Assembly (NCBI GenBank): GCA_033085395.1
Contig: JANQBS010000083.1
Location: forward strand, 97,441-161,440
Source: Xanthoparmelia taractica
Taxonomy: Eukaryota > Ascomycota > Lecanoromycetes > Lecanorales > Parmeliaceae
Reading direction: 5' to 3'
DNA length: 64,000 bases
In this document: in pieces, positions 45,618 through 57,354 of the stretch
Layout of the letters: each line of letters opens with the position of its first letter
Numbering within the stretch: position 1 is the first letter of the stretch
Program-made: the position numbers and the translations under genes
The notes under the pieces: generated by a model
The model's input: only the letters and a program-made list of their open reading frames with translations
Database searches by the model: none
What the model was told of the DNA's origin: nothing

Positions 45618-46708
45618 TCATTCCTCCATCGTCTCCCCTTCGGCCGCCGTCGTCTCGTCTTCGTCCTCGCCCTCCATCGCTTTTTTAGCTGCCTTCTCTG
45701 CCTCTTCTAAGATATCCTTCGGGACCTCCTGGTGCCTTCCTTTAGTTGGTCCGTCGGTTGAGCTAATCCAAGACATCTCCAGCTCAAAATCTTTGTCCTT
45801 GCTATCCTCGTGTGCAACATAGATAATTCTAGCTGCTTCCTTCACACCGGCTTCAAGTGACAATTTGCCAGATGCTAGATCCAGCTTTTCGAGCTCTGCT
45901 TTCGCTGCCTGTCTGCCCTTCCCTGTAGCTGCGCCATAGTACCCCTGCAAATATCTTCATCAGTCATGACCACGCATCAAAAGAACGCCTCGCTCACCCA
46001 GTAGAGACCACTTGGCTCGATCATGTACAAGCCCGGTCCTCCAGCCTTGGTACCTGACACCTTCCCACCAGCGCCGATACTTGGTCCATTGCCTACTTGT
46101 CCATCTACTCCCAGCTCTGCCTCCGAGTCCCAGCCACCAACGATGGCTGTTACCCCAAACGGCCTGACACTTGAATAAAGAGTGTATGCTTGGACGTAGC
46201 CACCAAGTCTTCCAGCAAGAGCAGCGAGAGGAATAGGTGCTTTGTATGTTGACCGCCATGATGAAGCCTCATCTCGTGCTCTCGATACTAAATGCCGACC
46301 GTCCGGAACGAGGCCTGAAGATACCTATGATTGCATGTTCTAGTTCCATCCCTTAGGCCACCACTGAATTTAAGCTTACCACACCGACATTGCGATCGAC
46401 CGTTGCTATCCTTTTGTTCGCCCCGGGCTTCAACAATTTGCTGGTTATGATCTTCTCTACTGCCAATACAACACCATCTTTACATCGAATGCCGACGCAG
46501 GTACCTCCATTCTCCACTGCTTTCACCGCGTATTCGACCTGAATGAAAAAATCAGTCTCCAAAGGACTGTTTAATAGGCACGAATTATCAAGGTCACCTG
46601 GAAATTCCTGCCGTCAGGCGAGAAGACAGAATTCTGAAGGTCGTACCCCGTACCAATAGATGTCTATGTGGACGCTATTAGCTTGTACCAGAGTCCTCTT
46701 GCTTGCTA
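45618..46708 (-). CDS. PRE10: 20S proteasome subunit alpha7 (Pre10/PSMA3 type)
   Basis: Minus-strand exons 46708-46706, 46663-46598, 46538-46380, 46324-45998 and 45944-45618 give 293 residues. Exon 1 is the ATG alone. The product reads MTSIGTGYDLQNSVFSPDGR, FQVEYAVKAVEN, VEKIITSKLL, SGLVPDGRHLVSRARDEA, VQAYTLYSSVRPFGVTAI, EPSGLYWGYYGAATGKGRQ and an acidic tail. The N-terminal YDxxxxxFSPDGRxxQVEYA signature marks an alpha-ring subunit, and the long acidic tail is typical of Pre10. A Gly-rich insert of about 25 residues (around VGNGPSIGAGGKVSG) is longer than in yeast. Alpha subunits gate the core particle. It is divergent from PRE7. Confidence 0.94.
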
Positions 46709-46950
46709 TGACTCACCATTGCGACAGTACAGGCGGGGTTTCGAATATAGAAAATGGGAAGCCCGAAAAGGACAATAAGTACTTCCAAGTAGCTGGTCTT
46801 AGCGCGGCACACGAAGCAGGGGAGCTCAGGCAAGTGCTTTGCGCGTCAACGATTGTTGCGCTAGTGGTCTTGGCAGACTGCTTCAAAAACTACCATAAGC
46901 TCCCAACTTTTCTACACTCCTCTCGACCCTTATCTACATATCTCTCCAGT
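46709..46950. promoter_or_regulatory. Bidirectional promoter of PRE10 and PRE7
   Basis: A 242-bp spacer between the start codons of two 20S proteasome genes, which would let one element co-regulate both. The yeast Rpn4 site (PACE, GGTGGCAAA) is not present on either strand as far as I can see. Confidence 0.55.
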
Positions 46951-47796
46951 ATGGCGTTAATTTCAGGTGTGATACCCATTCCCAGCTCATATCCAAGCTA
47001 CTCCTTCTCACGAAAACCCCCCAATATCGCAGCAGCTGGTAATAAGGAACACGGCTTCTACCCGTAAGACTGTGTCATTGCTTTTGTGCCGTAATTTAAC
47101 AATAGCAGGTACACAGACAATGGTGGCTCTACTTTAGGCATCACAGGCAATGATTTTGCCATCATCGCAGGCGATACTCGATCAACCTCAGGCTACAGTA
47201 TCAATACTCGTTACTCCCCCAAAGTATTTAGGATAGGTGGCGACGATGAAACAGGAGAGGGCGCACATCTCATGCTTTCGCTTGTCGGTTTCGCAGCGGA
47301 CGGCATAGCTCTCAAGGAACGCCTCAACGCAATTGTCAAGACGTATAAATATCAACATGGCAAGAAGATGTCTGTCAAGGCATGTGCGCAGAGGCTAGCG
47401 ACAATTCTTTACGGCAAACGGTTCTTCCCCTATTACGTGACGGCTATTCTGGGTGGGTTGGACGAGGACGGCAAAGGGGCACTGTACAGCTACGATCCAG
47501 TTGGCTCTTACGAGCGTGAGCAATGTAGAGCCGCTGGTGCCGCAGCTAGCCTGATTATGCCGTTTCTGGACAATCAGGTCAATTTTAAGAATCAGTACCT
47601 GCCGGGCACTGGTGAAGGTCACGATCTACAGGCACGGCAAGCAGAGCCTTTACCAAGGCATGAGGTGGAGCAGCTTGTACGGGACGCGTTCACGAGTGCG
47701 ACTGAGCGCCATATCGAGGTTGGAGATGGGTTGCAAATGCTTGTCATCACAAAGGAAGGGATCGAGGAGGCGTTCTTCCACCTGAAGAAAGACTAG
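46951..47796 (+). CDS. PRE7: 20S proteasome subunit beta6 (Pre7/PSMB1 type)
   Basis: Exons 46951-47063 and 47109-47796 give 266 residues. It starts MALISGVIPIPSSYPSYSFS, then YTDNGGSTLGITGNDFAIIAGDTR, LVGFAADGIALKERL, ILYGKRFFPYYVTAILGGLDEDG, YSYDPVGSYER, and PFLDNQVNFKNQ. These are the hallmarks of the beta6 subunit, a non-catalytic member of the inner ring with a short N-terminal extension. The usual catalytic Gly-Thr pair is replaced (GGSTLG), as expected for this inactive subunit. Length fits the family. Confidence 0.94.
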
Positions 47797-48072
47797 TTTC
47801 TGGATATTTCATGACGCAGCAGGGTGTTGACGAGCCACTGCACTGGCACACTTTGAGCATTAAGTAGGTCAAGACCGACTCATAGACCTCGGTTTAAGTC
47901 ACGGTCCCAACCAATCTTTTCACGGCAGAATGTCGCGTATGCCAAAATTGGGTCTCCGACACCGACTTCATTTTGTCCCACTGGTTGTTGACTCTCTGCT
48001 AGTCCACATGTCCTCGTGCTCCTAACTCCACGCTATTACCCTGCAATTTGCACCCTGATTGTTCGAAGGCAG

Positions 48073-49162
48073 CTAAGAGCGTTCCTTCATACGTGAGGCT
48101 ACAGTTCTCAAATTACCATACACCTTACTCTGGAAGATTCAATTCGTCAGGCAGTTGCATCATGTAGAAATCTGGCTGAATACTCACTGGTGGACTTCCT
48201 AATATCAGACTACCTATTTTGCAGATGTGTCAGTTCAGATGCCCGACATTGCGCCCATGTGGTTCAATAAGAAAACCTGGGCAAAACTTACAGATAGCTT
48301 CTCTTGCGAGGTGAATGTTCTTGAACGCTCCCAAAATATGTATAGTCTGGTCTGCGAGTACAACTCTAGTTTTACTCGCGTTTTCGATGGCGAACTTGGT
48401 CTTGCCTTAGGACACCAGTATCAGCAAGTTAAGCAGAAGGCAATAACGCTATCACGTTGTACCTCCTTTGCCGGCTATACGTCCAATCGCCCGGTTTCTG
48501 TGTTCTCCGTTCAGCGTCTTCACATCTTTGATTTCGAAGCTATTCATCGATTAGCTTCCACAGAGCCTGTATCCATCCCTTTAGCGACTTGTGGGTAACA
48601 CTACGTTTCGATATACAAATCATCGAGCCGCAACATTGCGATAGCATCTTCCAGATCGAAGCCCAAGCAAAAAGCCCGCACGAAATCCTCACCCTTCTGC
48701 AGTGCTCCTGGATCGACGGTATACAGAGGAGAGGTTCTCATTTCAACGGCGCGGGCTGACATATTCATGCGCACCTGCAACTTGAGATGCTCAACAAGCG
48801 GAGGGTATATCTTAGGCCAATTCGATCTCAAAGGGGTCATTCGATGTGGGGGGATGAGGACCTTTCGTGCCTCTACTCCAATGGACTTCTCGACTTTTGC
48901 AGGTGGGAATTTTGGCTGTCCCTCTTCATCAACCTCCATGGCAGAATGCAAGTATTCAGAAATTGTATCCTGGTGGGTGGAGGGTCTGGTGCTGGTGGCG
49001 TCGATCAGAACTTCCTCTCCATAGTCATCTGCAGCGGATTAGAGGGGTAGCCGAAAACTTTAGATTCACCTTAGATTTCAAATTACTATATTTGGCTGTT
49101 GGTGTTGCCTCTGCTTTTGCAAGCTTTTCAGGGCGCCTGAGCAGTGCTGTGGGTGCAGGCAT
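48073..49162 (-). CDS. PNO1: Pre-rRNA processing KH protein Pno1/Dim2
   Basis: Minus-strand exons 49162-49087, 49028-48605, 48539-48463, 48405-48292, 48213-48188 and 48129-48073 give 257 residues with all phases closing. The fifth exon is 26 nt. Conserved sequence: MEVDEEGQPKFPPAK, RKVLIPPHRMTPLRSNWPKI, EHLKLQVRMNM, FCLGFDLEDAIAMLRLDDLY, FEIKDVKTLNGEHRNRAIGR, GKTKFAIENASKTRVVLA, ILGAFKNIHLAREAI and GNLRTVASRMKER. The C-terminal KH-like fold binds pre-rRNA; Pno1 chaperones the 3' end of 18S rRNA and its partner Nob1 during 40S maturation. Exon 1's donor (GTAATT) was chosen because it alone keeps the frame; the first 25 residues are therefore less sure. Confidence 0.9.
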
Positions 49163-49468
49163 GCCAGCACAGGGTAAGTGTGTATTGTGCTTTTGCAAGC
49201 TGAAGTTGTCAACATTTAGTGTCAGAGCATATTGCGGTGCGGACAATTCCGAGGTTTTGCCGGTTCGTTCGCCGTGGTCATAGAAGGTACCTTAGGTAAG
49301 GTATTGTTTTTGAGAATTATGCCGAGACTTCACCAACGCCCTCCCCCCCCCCATCTGTATCTCTCTCCTTTTCCCCCGCTCTGTCTATCCAGAACAAACT
49401 TGTCCGGGTCACAATCGACGAATCTGTGATCATGATCACAAGGGAGAATTAATTACTATCTGAAGAGG
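49163..49468. promoter_or_regulatory. Divergent spacer PNO1-MDM31
   Basis: About 300 bp including a C-rich run (about 49340-49352). No other motif assigned. Confidence 0.4.
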
Positions 49469-51726
49469 ATGAGCAGCAATGTACGACAAAAGCTGTGCGC
49501 TACCGTCTGGGGCACACGACGTACTCAGTCCTGCTTTGCTGTTCGAAGAACACCCTCGTCTAAATCCCCCGCCAATCATAGCGCTTGGAGACATGTATCT
49601 ACCACCGCAAGACAAATGGCGTTGCCAGATCATATCAATCCCTTAATACCTCGAACCTTGCCAAGATCATTTGGGATATTTACCGCCCCAACAGCCCCTA
49701 CTCTGTGGTTGCTACATGGTTGGCCTGCAAACCGAAAGTCTTTCTCGAGTACAAGACAGGTGGACCAAACCCTCCAAACTTCGAGAAGTCATGGCAGACA
49801 AGGCTTGCCGGGTCTCCAGTGGCGAGATGACAGATGGTTTTCTACGTGTGTCTTGCGCCGGAAAGACTCCGGAAAAGAGAGTGACAGGTCGCCGAAATCA
49901 GATGGTCAAGATGCAATACGAACTCGGCATACTGCGAAGCCTGAAAAGCTCAAACCCTCCTCTGCGCCCATTTCTTCTGGTACCCTAAAAGGCGCTGCAA
50001 ACAAACATTTTAGGGACCGCTTGCCAGATATCTCCCACATCCACAGACCGAGTCGAGAAGAGCTTCTTGCGGCTGCTACTGGCTTCTGGTCGCGGCTCAA
50101 GGTCCGTTTCAAGTGGTTCTCCATCCGAAGCGTACGGCCTTTCAATGCGGATGAGATCGGAGCCTTTTTCTCCTGGTTTTTACTGGGTCATGTTCTCTGG
50201 ATCATATTGGGGACAACCACATTCTTCTCCCTTGCCATATTTGCTGTGAACACAGTCTTTGCCCAGGAGACTTTGGCTCGATGGGTGGGCAATTACCTAA
50301 CAAAGTCTTCTGGTGTCAAGGTGGTATTTGAATCAGCAATCGTACCCAAGTGGGGCGATGGGGTCATCACATTCAAGAATGTCTTTGTTTCGAGGCGGCC
50401 AGGTCAGGGAGCCAGTAAAGTGAGCAAAGGCTCCCCATCAACCGTGGCTGCAGCTGCGGCTGCTGCCGCAAGGGCAGAGAAATCTAAGGACCCTGGGGAG
50501 ACGATTTCAATCGGCGCTAAAAGTGTTGATGAAGAAGAAGACGCCAACTACACGCAATTCGATCTTTCACTTGATACGGTCAATGTCACTCTTTCATTTA
50601 CGAAGTGGTTCAACAGCAAGGGCTTACTCCGCGATGTAGAAATCAAAGGTGTTCGGGGTGTCATTGATAGAACGTTAGTGCACTACACTGGAGACTACGT
50701 AGATCCTCGGACCTACAAGCACGAACATAATCCAGGTGATTTTGAAATCAACTCTTTCAAATTAGAAGACCTGCTGGTAACCGTTCATCAACCGCATCAT
50801 TTTCGACCATTCTCTGTAAGTATTTTCTCTTGCGATCTGCCTCAGCTTCGAAGGCAATGGCTCTTCTACGACTTTCTTGCCGCCAATATAATGTCCGGGT
50901 CTTTTGATAACTCGCTCTTCACAATTCATCCGCGCCAGATGCACGGGCATGTTGGCGGTCAGCTCGGTAGCGGGCTTGAGATCAATGGAAAAGCGGCCTC
51001 GTGGAAGAAGCACAGCCGCCTCAGGATTGACGGTTTGAACATAGATCATCTCAACAGGGGGGTCGAAGGACCATTCTCCTGGATTCATGAAGGAAACGTC
51101 GACATTGTAGCAGATCTGATGTTCCCAGCCGATAATGATGAAAGCATTTCCAAATTCATGTCCGATTTTTATGGTAGAATGGAGGCCACTGTCACATCTA
51201 ATCGGCACCCCCCCAAAGCTCGAGAACCGGCCATGCTGAATGACATCAAAGCACACAAAGACGACAGGTCGACAGCTTCAACTGACTCCGGTTCGTCCGA
51301 TGACGACAAGCGCTTTCTTGTATTGGACCTGAAAGTCCATCTTACCGACATTCGTGCAGCTGTACCGATCTTCACGAAAGATCTGTCTTATGTGAACAAC
51401 GCTCTTATCCGGCCCATAGTGGCTTACATGAACTCACGCAGAACCTTTATCCCTATCAACTGCCGGGTGGTCAAGCGAGCTAGTGAATTCGATGGTAGTT
51501 GGACGATATTTGACAGCGGTCTGATGGACGATCTTTCAGCAGAGGTGAGATTAAATGCGAAGCATGCCAAATTGAGTCGCTGACGTAACGGTAGACCTAT
51601 CGGGCCTTCGCAAAAGATGTCACAGATGACCAAGCCAGACTGCGGCGATTCAAAAAGGTTGGCCTGTGGTCATTGCAACTCGCTGTCCAAGCATTCTTTA
51701 TGGGCTTGGCTGGGAATTTCGCATAG
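49469..51726 (+). CDS. MDM31: Mdm31/Mdm32-family mitochondrial inner-membrane protein
   Basis: Exons 49469-51544 and 51595-51726 give 735 residues. The N-terminus is basic, Ser/Arg-rich and without acidic residues (MSSNVRQKLCATVWGTRRTQ), as expected of a mitochondrial presequence. A membrane segment lies near residue 230-255 (FFSWFLLGHVLWIILGTTTF), followed by family motifs ARWVGNYLTKSSGVKVVFES, IVPKWGDGVITFKNVFVSRR, NVTLSFTKWFNSKGLLRDVE, IKGVRGVIDRTLVHY and SGSFDNSLFTIHPRQMHG. The last exon carries a second hydrophobic segment (LQLAVQAFFMGLAGNFA). Mdm31 and Mdm32 shape mitochondria and mtDNA nucleoids and are linked to cardiolipin supply. Mdm31 versus Mdm32 cannot be separated with certainty here. 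Confidence 0.9.
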
Positions 51727-52160
51727 ATAGAGATTGGTTGGTTTACTGTTGAACCCAGATAGCGTGGCGTTCGAGGTTTGCTCTCTTTCGACACTGTCCG
51801 TACATATCAGGGTTCTCTCGATTCAAAGTCAAGCTGTAGGATTAGCTGTATATATGGGTCAAACTGGACTTGGGGTCTCATTGCATGAGCACGACTCGGT
51901 CAGATGGAGCGCGCACGCATATCGGGTACTTAGTACAAGATCCCTCAGCCATGCATCCCATCCCCAGCGTGCACGTGAAAGCATGAAGAAAGATACTGTA
52001 AGGTTTAGTACTAAACCTCGCACATAAGCTAACGAAGGAGCGTCTCGCTGCAAACGCGTGATTATAGTGCCATGTCTGCGCATCTTTAAGGTCTCGGAGT
52101 AGGCTCTCATCTCTTTTGTTATACGACCTTTACCACTTAATAGAATAGTTTTTTCCAGAG
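51727..52160. other. Intergenic region MDM31-methyltransferase
   Basis: About 430 bp; promoter space for the next gene. No feature recognised. Confidence 0.35.
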
Positions 52161-53676
52161 ATGGCATACTCAATACCATCAGCTTCGACCAATGGTTTTC
52201 AAAATGCCTCCTCATATGACAAGCATCGGCCCTCCTACCCTCCTGAGGCCCTAACACGTTTTCTCAAGCACCTTAAAGTACACGGCGTGAAGAGAGCCCG
52301 TCTTGTCGATCTTGCAGCAGGTACGGGCAAGTTTACGGAGTTGCTTGTGGGTAGGGACGAGGACTTTGAGATTCTTGCGGTGGAACCACACAATGGTACG
52401 CAAATTGGCGAGCGGTCTACCCTCCACTATGTACCAATGTCTCAGTCACGCCATATGCACCGCACATACAAGTTCCCAGTCGACTGCTTTACTCCCTACC
52501 CTTATCTATAAATGAGGCACTCACTTATCACGAAGAGAACGTACTAACAGCGAAGAATGGTGTCAGGCATGAGGACAGAGTTGGAAAAGAAAGGGTTGAT
52601 GGGTGTGAAGGTTCTAGAAGGCGAGGCTAGTAGTATGTTAGGAGTGAAAAGCCAAAGCGTTGATGCTGTGGTTGCTGCTCAGGTGTGACCATACACTTCT
52701 ACGACGTGATTGATATAGGGTTGATTTGTTGACTAGGGGCTATCTGCAGGCTTTTCATTGGTATGGCAGACAGACCCGTCATTATAAGTTCCTCAGACTG
52801 TACTCGTAGCTGCTAACCCTCCAAGGTTCGCAAACACGGACGCCCTTAAAGAGATCTACAGAGTTCTATCACCCGGGGGAGCATTCGGCATGATTTGGGT
52901 ACATCCGTCTTGTAGCTCAGAATGTTGGCCATAGGGGGGGTATGCTGACTTTGAAATACACGCAGAATATTGAAGACTGTTGGTACTTAACGACGGAAAG
53001 AAATCTATAGGGATAGCTAACTGACTTAAGATAATGCGCCCATGTCATGGAAGCCGACCACCGAATGGGAAGGACAGCTGAAAGATATCACATGGTCTTT
53101 TGGTAACGAGGACGTCCGCTTTCGACACGAACAGTGGCGAAAAGTCTTCGAGAAGCAAGTTGAAAGCACACCTTATAGCATACCAGCAGCAGACCCCCTA
53201 TTCTCCCTGCCACTCGGGGAAGAATCTGTGGAGTTCGCTCAATGGCTGAGTCCAGAGGCTATTTGGGATAGGTATCATAGTAAGCGCCATTCCTGGTTTT
53301 ATTTGTCCCTCCATACCCTTCTTCGAATCTTGGGGCATATGTATGGAGCGAGACACATGCCTTTGCTGTGAAACATGCCTTAAAGCTCGAGAGACCATCT
53401 GAAAAGAGGAACGCTGACTCCGAAGCGGTGTAGCTCTAAGCCAATGCGCTGTACTAGAAGGGAAGGAGCTGGCGGTGAGTTAACGATGTGCCGTCGTGCA
53501 TGTGTACCTAAGTCTTGAGGCTTACTTCGAGGAAGGACTTGGAGATAAAAGTCCTCGAAGCAACTAGAGCGCCAGATGTCAAGAACGATGAAGATGGGAG
53601 CTTGGAAATGCATGGGCGCACATTCTTCGCCTGGAGTACTGCAGTACCTGGAGCGCCCTTGAAAAGTGGCGGATAG
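52161..53676 (+). CDS. Class I SAM-dependent methyltransferase (Tmt1/Crg1-like)
   Basis: Eight exons: 52161-52395, 52567-52682, 52750-52760, 52826-52898, 52966-52978, 53031-53279, 53434-53474 and 53536-53676, giving 292 residues; every junction closes in frame. The product reads SSYDKHRPSYPPEALTRFLK, RLVDLAAGTGKFTELL (SAM-binding motif I), EILAVEPHNGMRTELEKKGL (motif II), SVDAVVAAQ-AFHWFANTDAL, EIYRVLSPGGAFGMIWNIED, and a C-terminal VLEATRAPDV and HGRTFFAWSTAV. The YDKYRPxYP start and QAFHWF motif place it with yeast Tmt1/Crg1-type small-molecule methyltransferases; the substrate is unknown. Exons 3 and 5 are only 11 and 13 nt. Read as raw frames, the gene looks broken, but the spliced model is intact. 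Confidence 0.85.
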
Positions 53677-53797
53677 ATGATAGTTCATTGTTACTACCCT
53701 GTTACCAAGGTCCAATCTCCTGAGCAAACTATGCTAGGGGACGGTAATGTCTAGCTCTCTTTATGCTAGAATCGGAGACACAGAATATATCGTGAAT

Positions 53798-54147
53798 TCA
53801 TGAGCCCGAAATATACAGCACTGAAGGTAAGTAAGCGAAGAGTCCAGTTAATTGTTGTGAAATAGAAAGCTACCATTATTTCCTCTCACGAAAGCCTCCC
53901 CATAAGAACGGCGCAATTTCCCATCCACGTACTCCTCGGTCTTCTCTAAGGAGATATTCATGTAACCGTCCACAGACACCAGGTACCCTGCGGATCCACA
54001 GTTTCAGTATTCAGCCACCATTTTCAAACTGAAATTTCAACCTCTATACTCCACCGAGCTATTAAGTTTCACCTTGACTGGCGCTCCAATTATCTCTGAA
54101 AGGAAAGAACTGGGATCAGAACTCGTGGTGCTTGCACCGTTCTCCAT
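53798..54147 (-). CDS. LSM6: U6 snRNA-associated Sm-like protein LSm6
   Basis: Minus-strand exons 54147-54042, 53987-53874 and 53820-53798 give 80 residues. It reads MENGASTTSSDPSSFLSEII, GAPVKVKLNSSVEYRGYLVS, VDGYMNISLEKTEEYVDGKL, RRSYGEAFVRGNNVLYISGS. Both Sm motifs are clear: Sm1 (VKLNSSVEYRGYL...DGYMN) and Sm2 (FVRGNNVLYIS). LSm6 is part of the Lsm1-7 ring (mRNA decay) and the Lsm2-8 ring (U6 snRNA). The gene is too fragmented to show as one frame. It is divergent from the ESC2-like gene and convergent with the methyltransferase. Confidence 0.93.
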
Positions 54148-54387
54148 TGATGTCTTGGACCGAAGGTTGTGAGACCCGACGAAAGATCTTCAAACTGAAT
54201 TGATCGGGGCTGTAAAGTTAAGTATGAGAGTAGAGTATCAGAATACCGATCATCAGGCGAGATCACGCGGTTGCTTTCAGCCGCGCCGAGACCGCAGTAA
54301 GCGCGAATCTAGCCGCCGGAGTTGCATCTTTTTCGTTCTGTAACTTCTGTTACAGTTACAGACCTCGCACAAGCGGATAGGCACAGT
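54148..54387. promoter_or_regulatory. Shared promoter of LSM6 and the ESC2/RAD60-like gene
   Basis: A 240-bp divergent spacer. It contains a short imperfect inverted TCTGTAACTTCTGTTACAG sequence near 54338-54356. No other site assigned. Confidence 0.4.
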
Positions 54388-55802
54388 ATGATCGCCGAAA
54401 ACTCTAACCAGACTGCTATCGGGTCCGCTCTTCAGAAGCGATCCCTTTTCAACAAGCCAAGCTGGAGCAGACCTCAAGCCCTGAGCAATGATAGTGATCT
54501 CTTTCACCGTTCAAGTCAGAGCTACGCTGATCTTGTTGGCGAGGCGGAGCGTGCAAGGAAAAGGAAGCTAGCTAGGAAACATAGGGGAAAAGTCCGTCAA
54601 AGTATGACTGGAGAACGCGCAGGCAAGAGACGACGTACTTCTGAAGAAGGGGACGACGAGGACGACGACGAGAGCAGCGATGAAAGCTCGAGTCACTCCA
54701 GCCGTAAAGAAATCAAAATTAACTCTACACAACCAGAAGATGATCACGTTACTCCTCTTACGAGTCCTCGAAAGCCGACAGAGTCTCCAAAGTCTTTACT
54801 TCGACGCTACGAAGCTAAGGCTGCGGCTAGCAAAATAGGCCAAGAGCAAAGGCAAAAGCCCAAAGTCTCTGATATCATTGATCTCGAAGACGAGCAAGAC
54901 TCCTCGGCAATTTCCGGGCAAGAGTCAACCTGGAATTGTGCGGTGGTCAAGTTTGCGGCTCCTGGCGAGGATGATCAACCAGTATCGGATGAAGAATTTC
55001 CAGAATTGGCTCGTCAGGCTAGGGAAAAGGCTCGAAGGAAACGTCTAGAGGAAGACGTAGTCTCTATAACCCCGAACCCTCAAGACGGCCAGACGTCCTT
55101 ACCCCAACCAGTGCCTCCAACTTCACTTCCAGATCCAATTATTCAGATATTGATAACCTCAGACATCAACAACACGACCCCGTTGGTCGTTAGCAGGAGG
55201 CTGTCGCAGCGAATGAAAGACGTAAGACTGGCGTGGGCAAAGCGGCAGAACTTTACTGCCGGATTCACAGACACGGTTTGTTTGACATGGCGAGGGAAGC
55301 GAGTTTTTGATGTCACGACTTGCAAAAGCTTGGGAATCACTGTTGATGCGGTCGGAAGAATATCTACCAGAGGGGGCTCGTGGGAGGGAGACAAGGGGCA
55401 AATTCATATGGAAGCGATGACGACCCAAATGTTGGAAGCCTATAAGGAATCAAAACGCAACGAGGCCAGCAGTCAGGATGACTACACCGCGCAGGAGGCC
55501 GCTTCGTTAGTGCAGGATCATGAAGCCCAGGTCAGGATCATTCTGAAAGCGAAAGGACTCGACGATTTCAAGCTCCAGGTCCGGCCGGTTCGTCATTCGT
55601 GTGTCGATTGCTCACTATGCTGGCTGACAAGTGTTAGTCTACTCTCGTCTCCAAGATCGTTAACGCTTTTCGTTCTCGATTCCATATTGACGGAGACAAA
55701 GACGTCTTCCTATCCTTTGACGGAGAGCGACTATTGCCTGACAGCAGAATCGAGGAAACGGAGCTTAGTGATATGGACACTCTTGAAGTTTATTGTAGAT
55801 AG
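54388..55802 (+). CDS. Esc2/Rad60-like protein with SUMO-like domains
   Basis: Exons 54388-55587 and 55638-55802 give 454 residues, starting MIAENSNQTAIGSAL. The N-terminal half is charged and disordered (basic RKRKLARKHRGK, acidic EEGDDEDDDESSDESS, VSDIIDLEDEQD, which could act as a SUMO-interacting motif). The C-terminal half has a first SUMO-like fold (about 250-345, IIQILITSDINNTTPLVVSR) and a second in the Rad60-SLD style (about 385-454, VSKIVNAFRSRF, DVFLSFDGERLLPDSRIEE, LSDMDTLEVYC). Esc2/Rad60/NIP45 proteins mimic SUMO to guide SUMO-dependent DNA repair and genome stability. The intron (55588-55637) is required: it restores the final SUMO-like strand, which lies in another frame. Confidence 0.88.
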
Positions 55803-56590
55803 GCAAAGTCTCATAGATATTTTCATTCGGAAAGGTAAATATGTATCCCTTCTTATCGCAAGGTACGGCGGGAGCAGGCTTGATACACATTCAACCAGAG
55901 ATAATGGGCAAGGAAGAGCCACACCATTAACAGCGCGATTAGGAATCGAACCCAATACATGTTATGTAACCACATCAACAATCAATACCTCCCACGAAAC
56001 CCTCAGGCCCGTCATAGTTAATGTCCAAACTCCCTTACTCAATACCATTTCGAAGATATTATTACTCGATGAAGCACATCGATGCTTACATTTACCATGT
56101 AAACGCAAGCATCAGTTGTGCGAGTGTGCCATTTTGGCTGAGATGTATCACGATTCCAAGCAATTCGCAGCCTGTACCTCAGTGCGCACCCTTCTAACAT
56201 CATTAGCATTACCACATTCGCCGCTCTTAGCCTGGACAGCTTTAGATTGTCATCTATTATCCATATGATATGCCTCAAGGTCAGATTTTCCATCTCTACC
56301 CGGTATAATCCGTTTACCACTCTTGTTAAAATAATCAACGAACGCCTCGTGTATTTCATACCCTCCACTGCGAAAATGAAACCGTACGATCAATGATGTT
56401 TGTTGACTTGGACCATAGTGTATATTGCTGTGACAGAGAAAGGGATGGAGGGTGTCACTGGTGTTTCCTTTAGAATACCACGGTCCAATAGCCCAACTCT
56501 CACCTGGATTCAGCGTACAAGAATGAAGTAGTAGCGCTACGGCGGATGAGGGCTGACACTCGACATAATTATTTTTCCAACTTTTTTCTC
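55803..56590. other. Transition from genic to AT-rich DNA
   Basis: About 790 bp downstream of the ESC2-like gene. The frame of exon 1 of that gene runs on by chance to 56268 and encodes nothing recognisable. G+C falls gradually here; from about 56560 there are T-rich runs and a TATC microsatellite (about 56622-56642). Confidence 0.45.
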
Positions 56591-57354
56591 TCTTTTTTTT
56601 TCCTTCTTCTACTTCTTACCTCATCTATCTATCTATCTATCTTTTCTACTCTAAAGAATATATATATAATATATCTATCGATTCCCTATCGAAAGACTTG
56701 AATAACGTTAAAGACGAGATTCTTAATCGACTTCACGTACGGAAATAAAAGTAGTCGAAGATCGTCGATCGATTAGCTAATAATTATAATATTAAGATTA
56801 CTATTTGTACGCTATAACGTTATTTAAAGAATTAAGATACTCTATAATAAGATTATACGATAGATATCGAGAATCTACAAAAACGAATATACTTTTTATT
56901 TTATAAATAAGAAGCTTCGAACGAAGAAATACTTAAGATACTATAGAAGAAAGACTTTATTAGTTATATTTAGAGATCTTATACGAATTAGAAAAGAGCT
57001 TAAATTTAAACGTCTAAATTTAAGTTTAGAGACCAGAGCGTATATAAATAAAGTCGTACGAAGTTAACTAAGTATTATATATAAATAGCTTCGTACGAGA
57101 TAGAGAGAGATACTATAGAGACTATAGAGATAGAGAAGATAAGAAAAATAAGAAAAGATATTTGAAAGATAGATAGTAGAACACTTAATTATCTTGCTAC
57201 ATAGATCTATAAGACTAGATATAATAATACCAAGACTATACTAGACGAGATTCGAGTAGATAGAGTGAAAACGAACTTAATTATTTCAATACTTTTACTT
57301 AAATAGCGCTATATAGTAAAAATACTTTTCTATAGTCGAATATCGAGTAGCGAT

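Noticed and set aside
55803..56268. Extension of the ESC2-like frame to a 648-codon protein
   Set aside because: The conserved SUMO-like C-terminus lies in another frame after a 50-nt intron and stops at 55802; the extension is the unspliced frame running on by chance.
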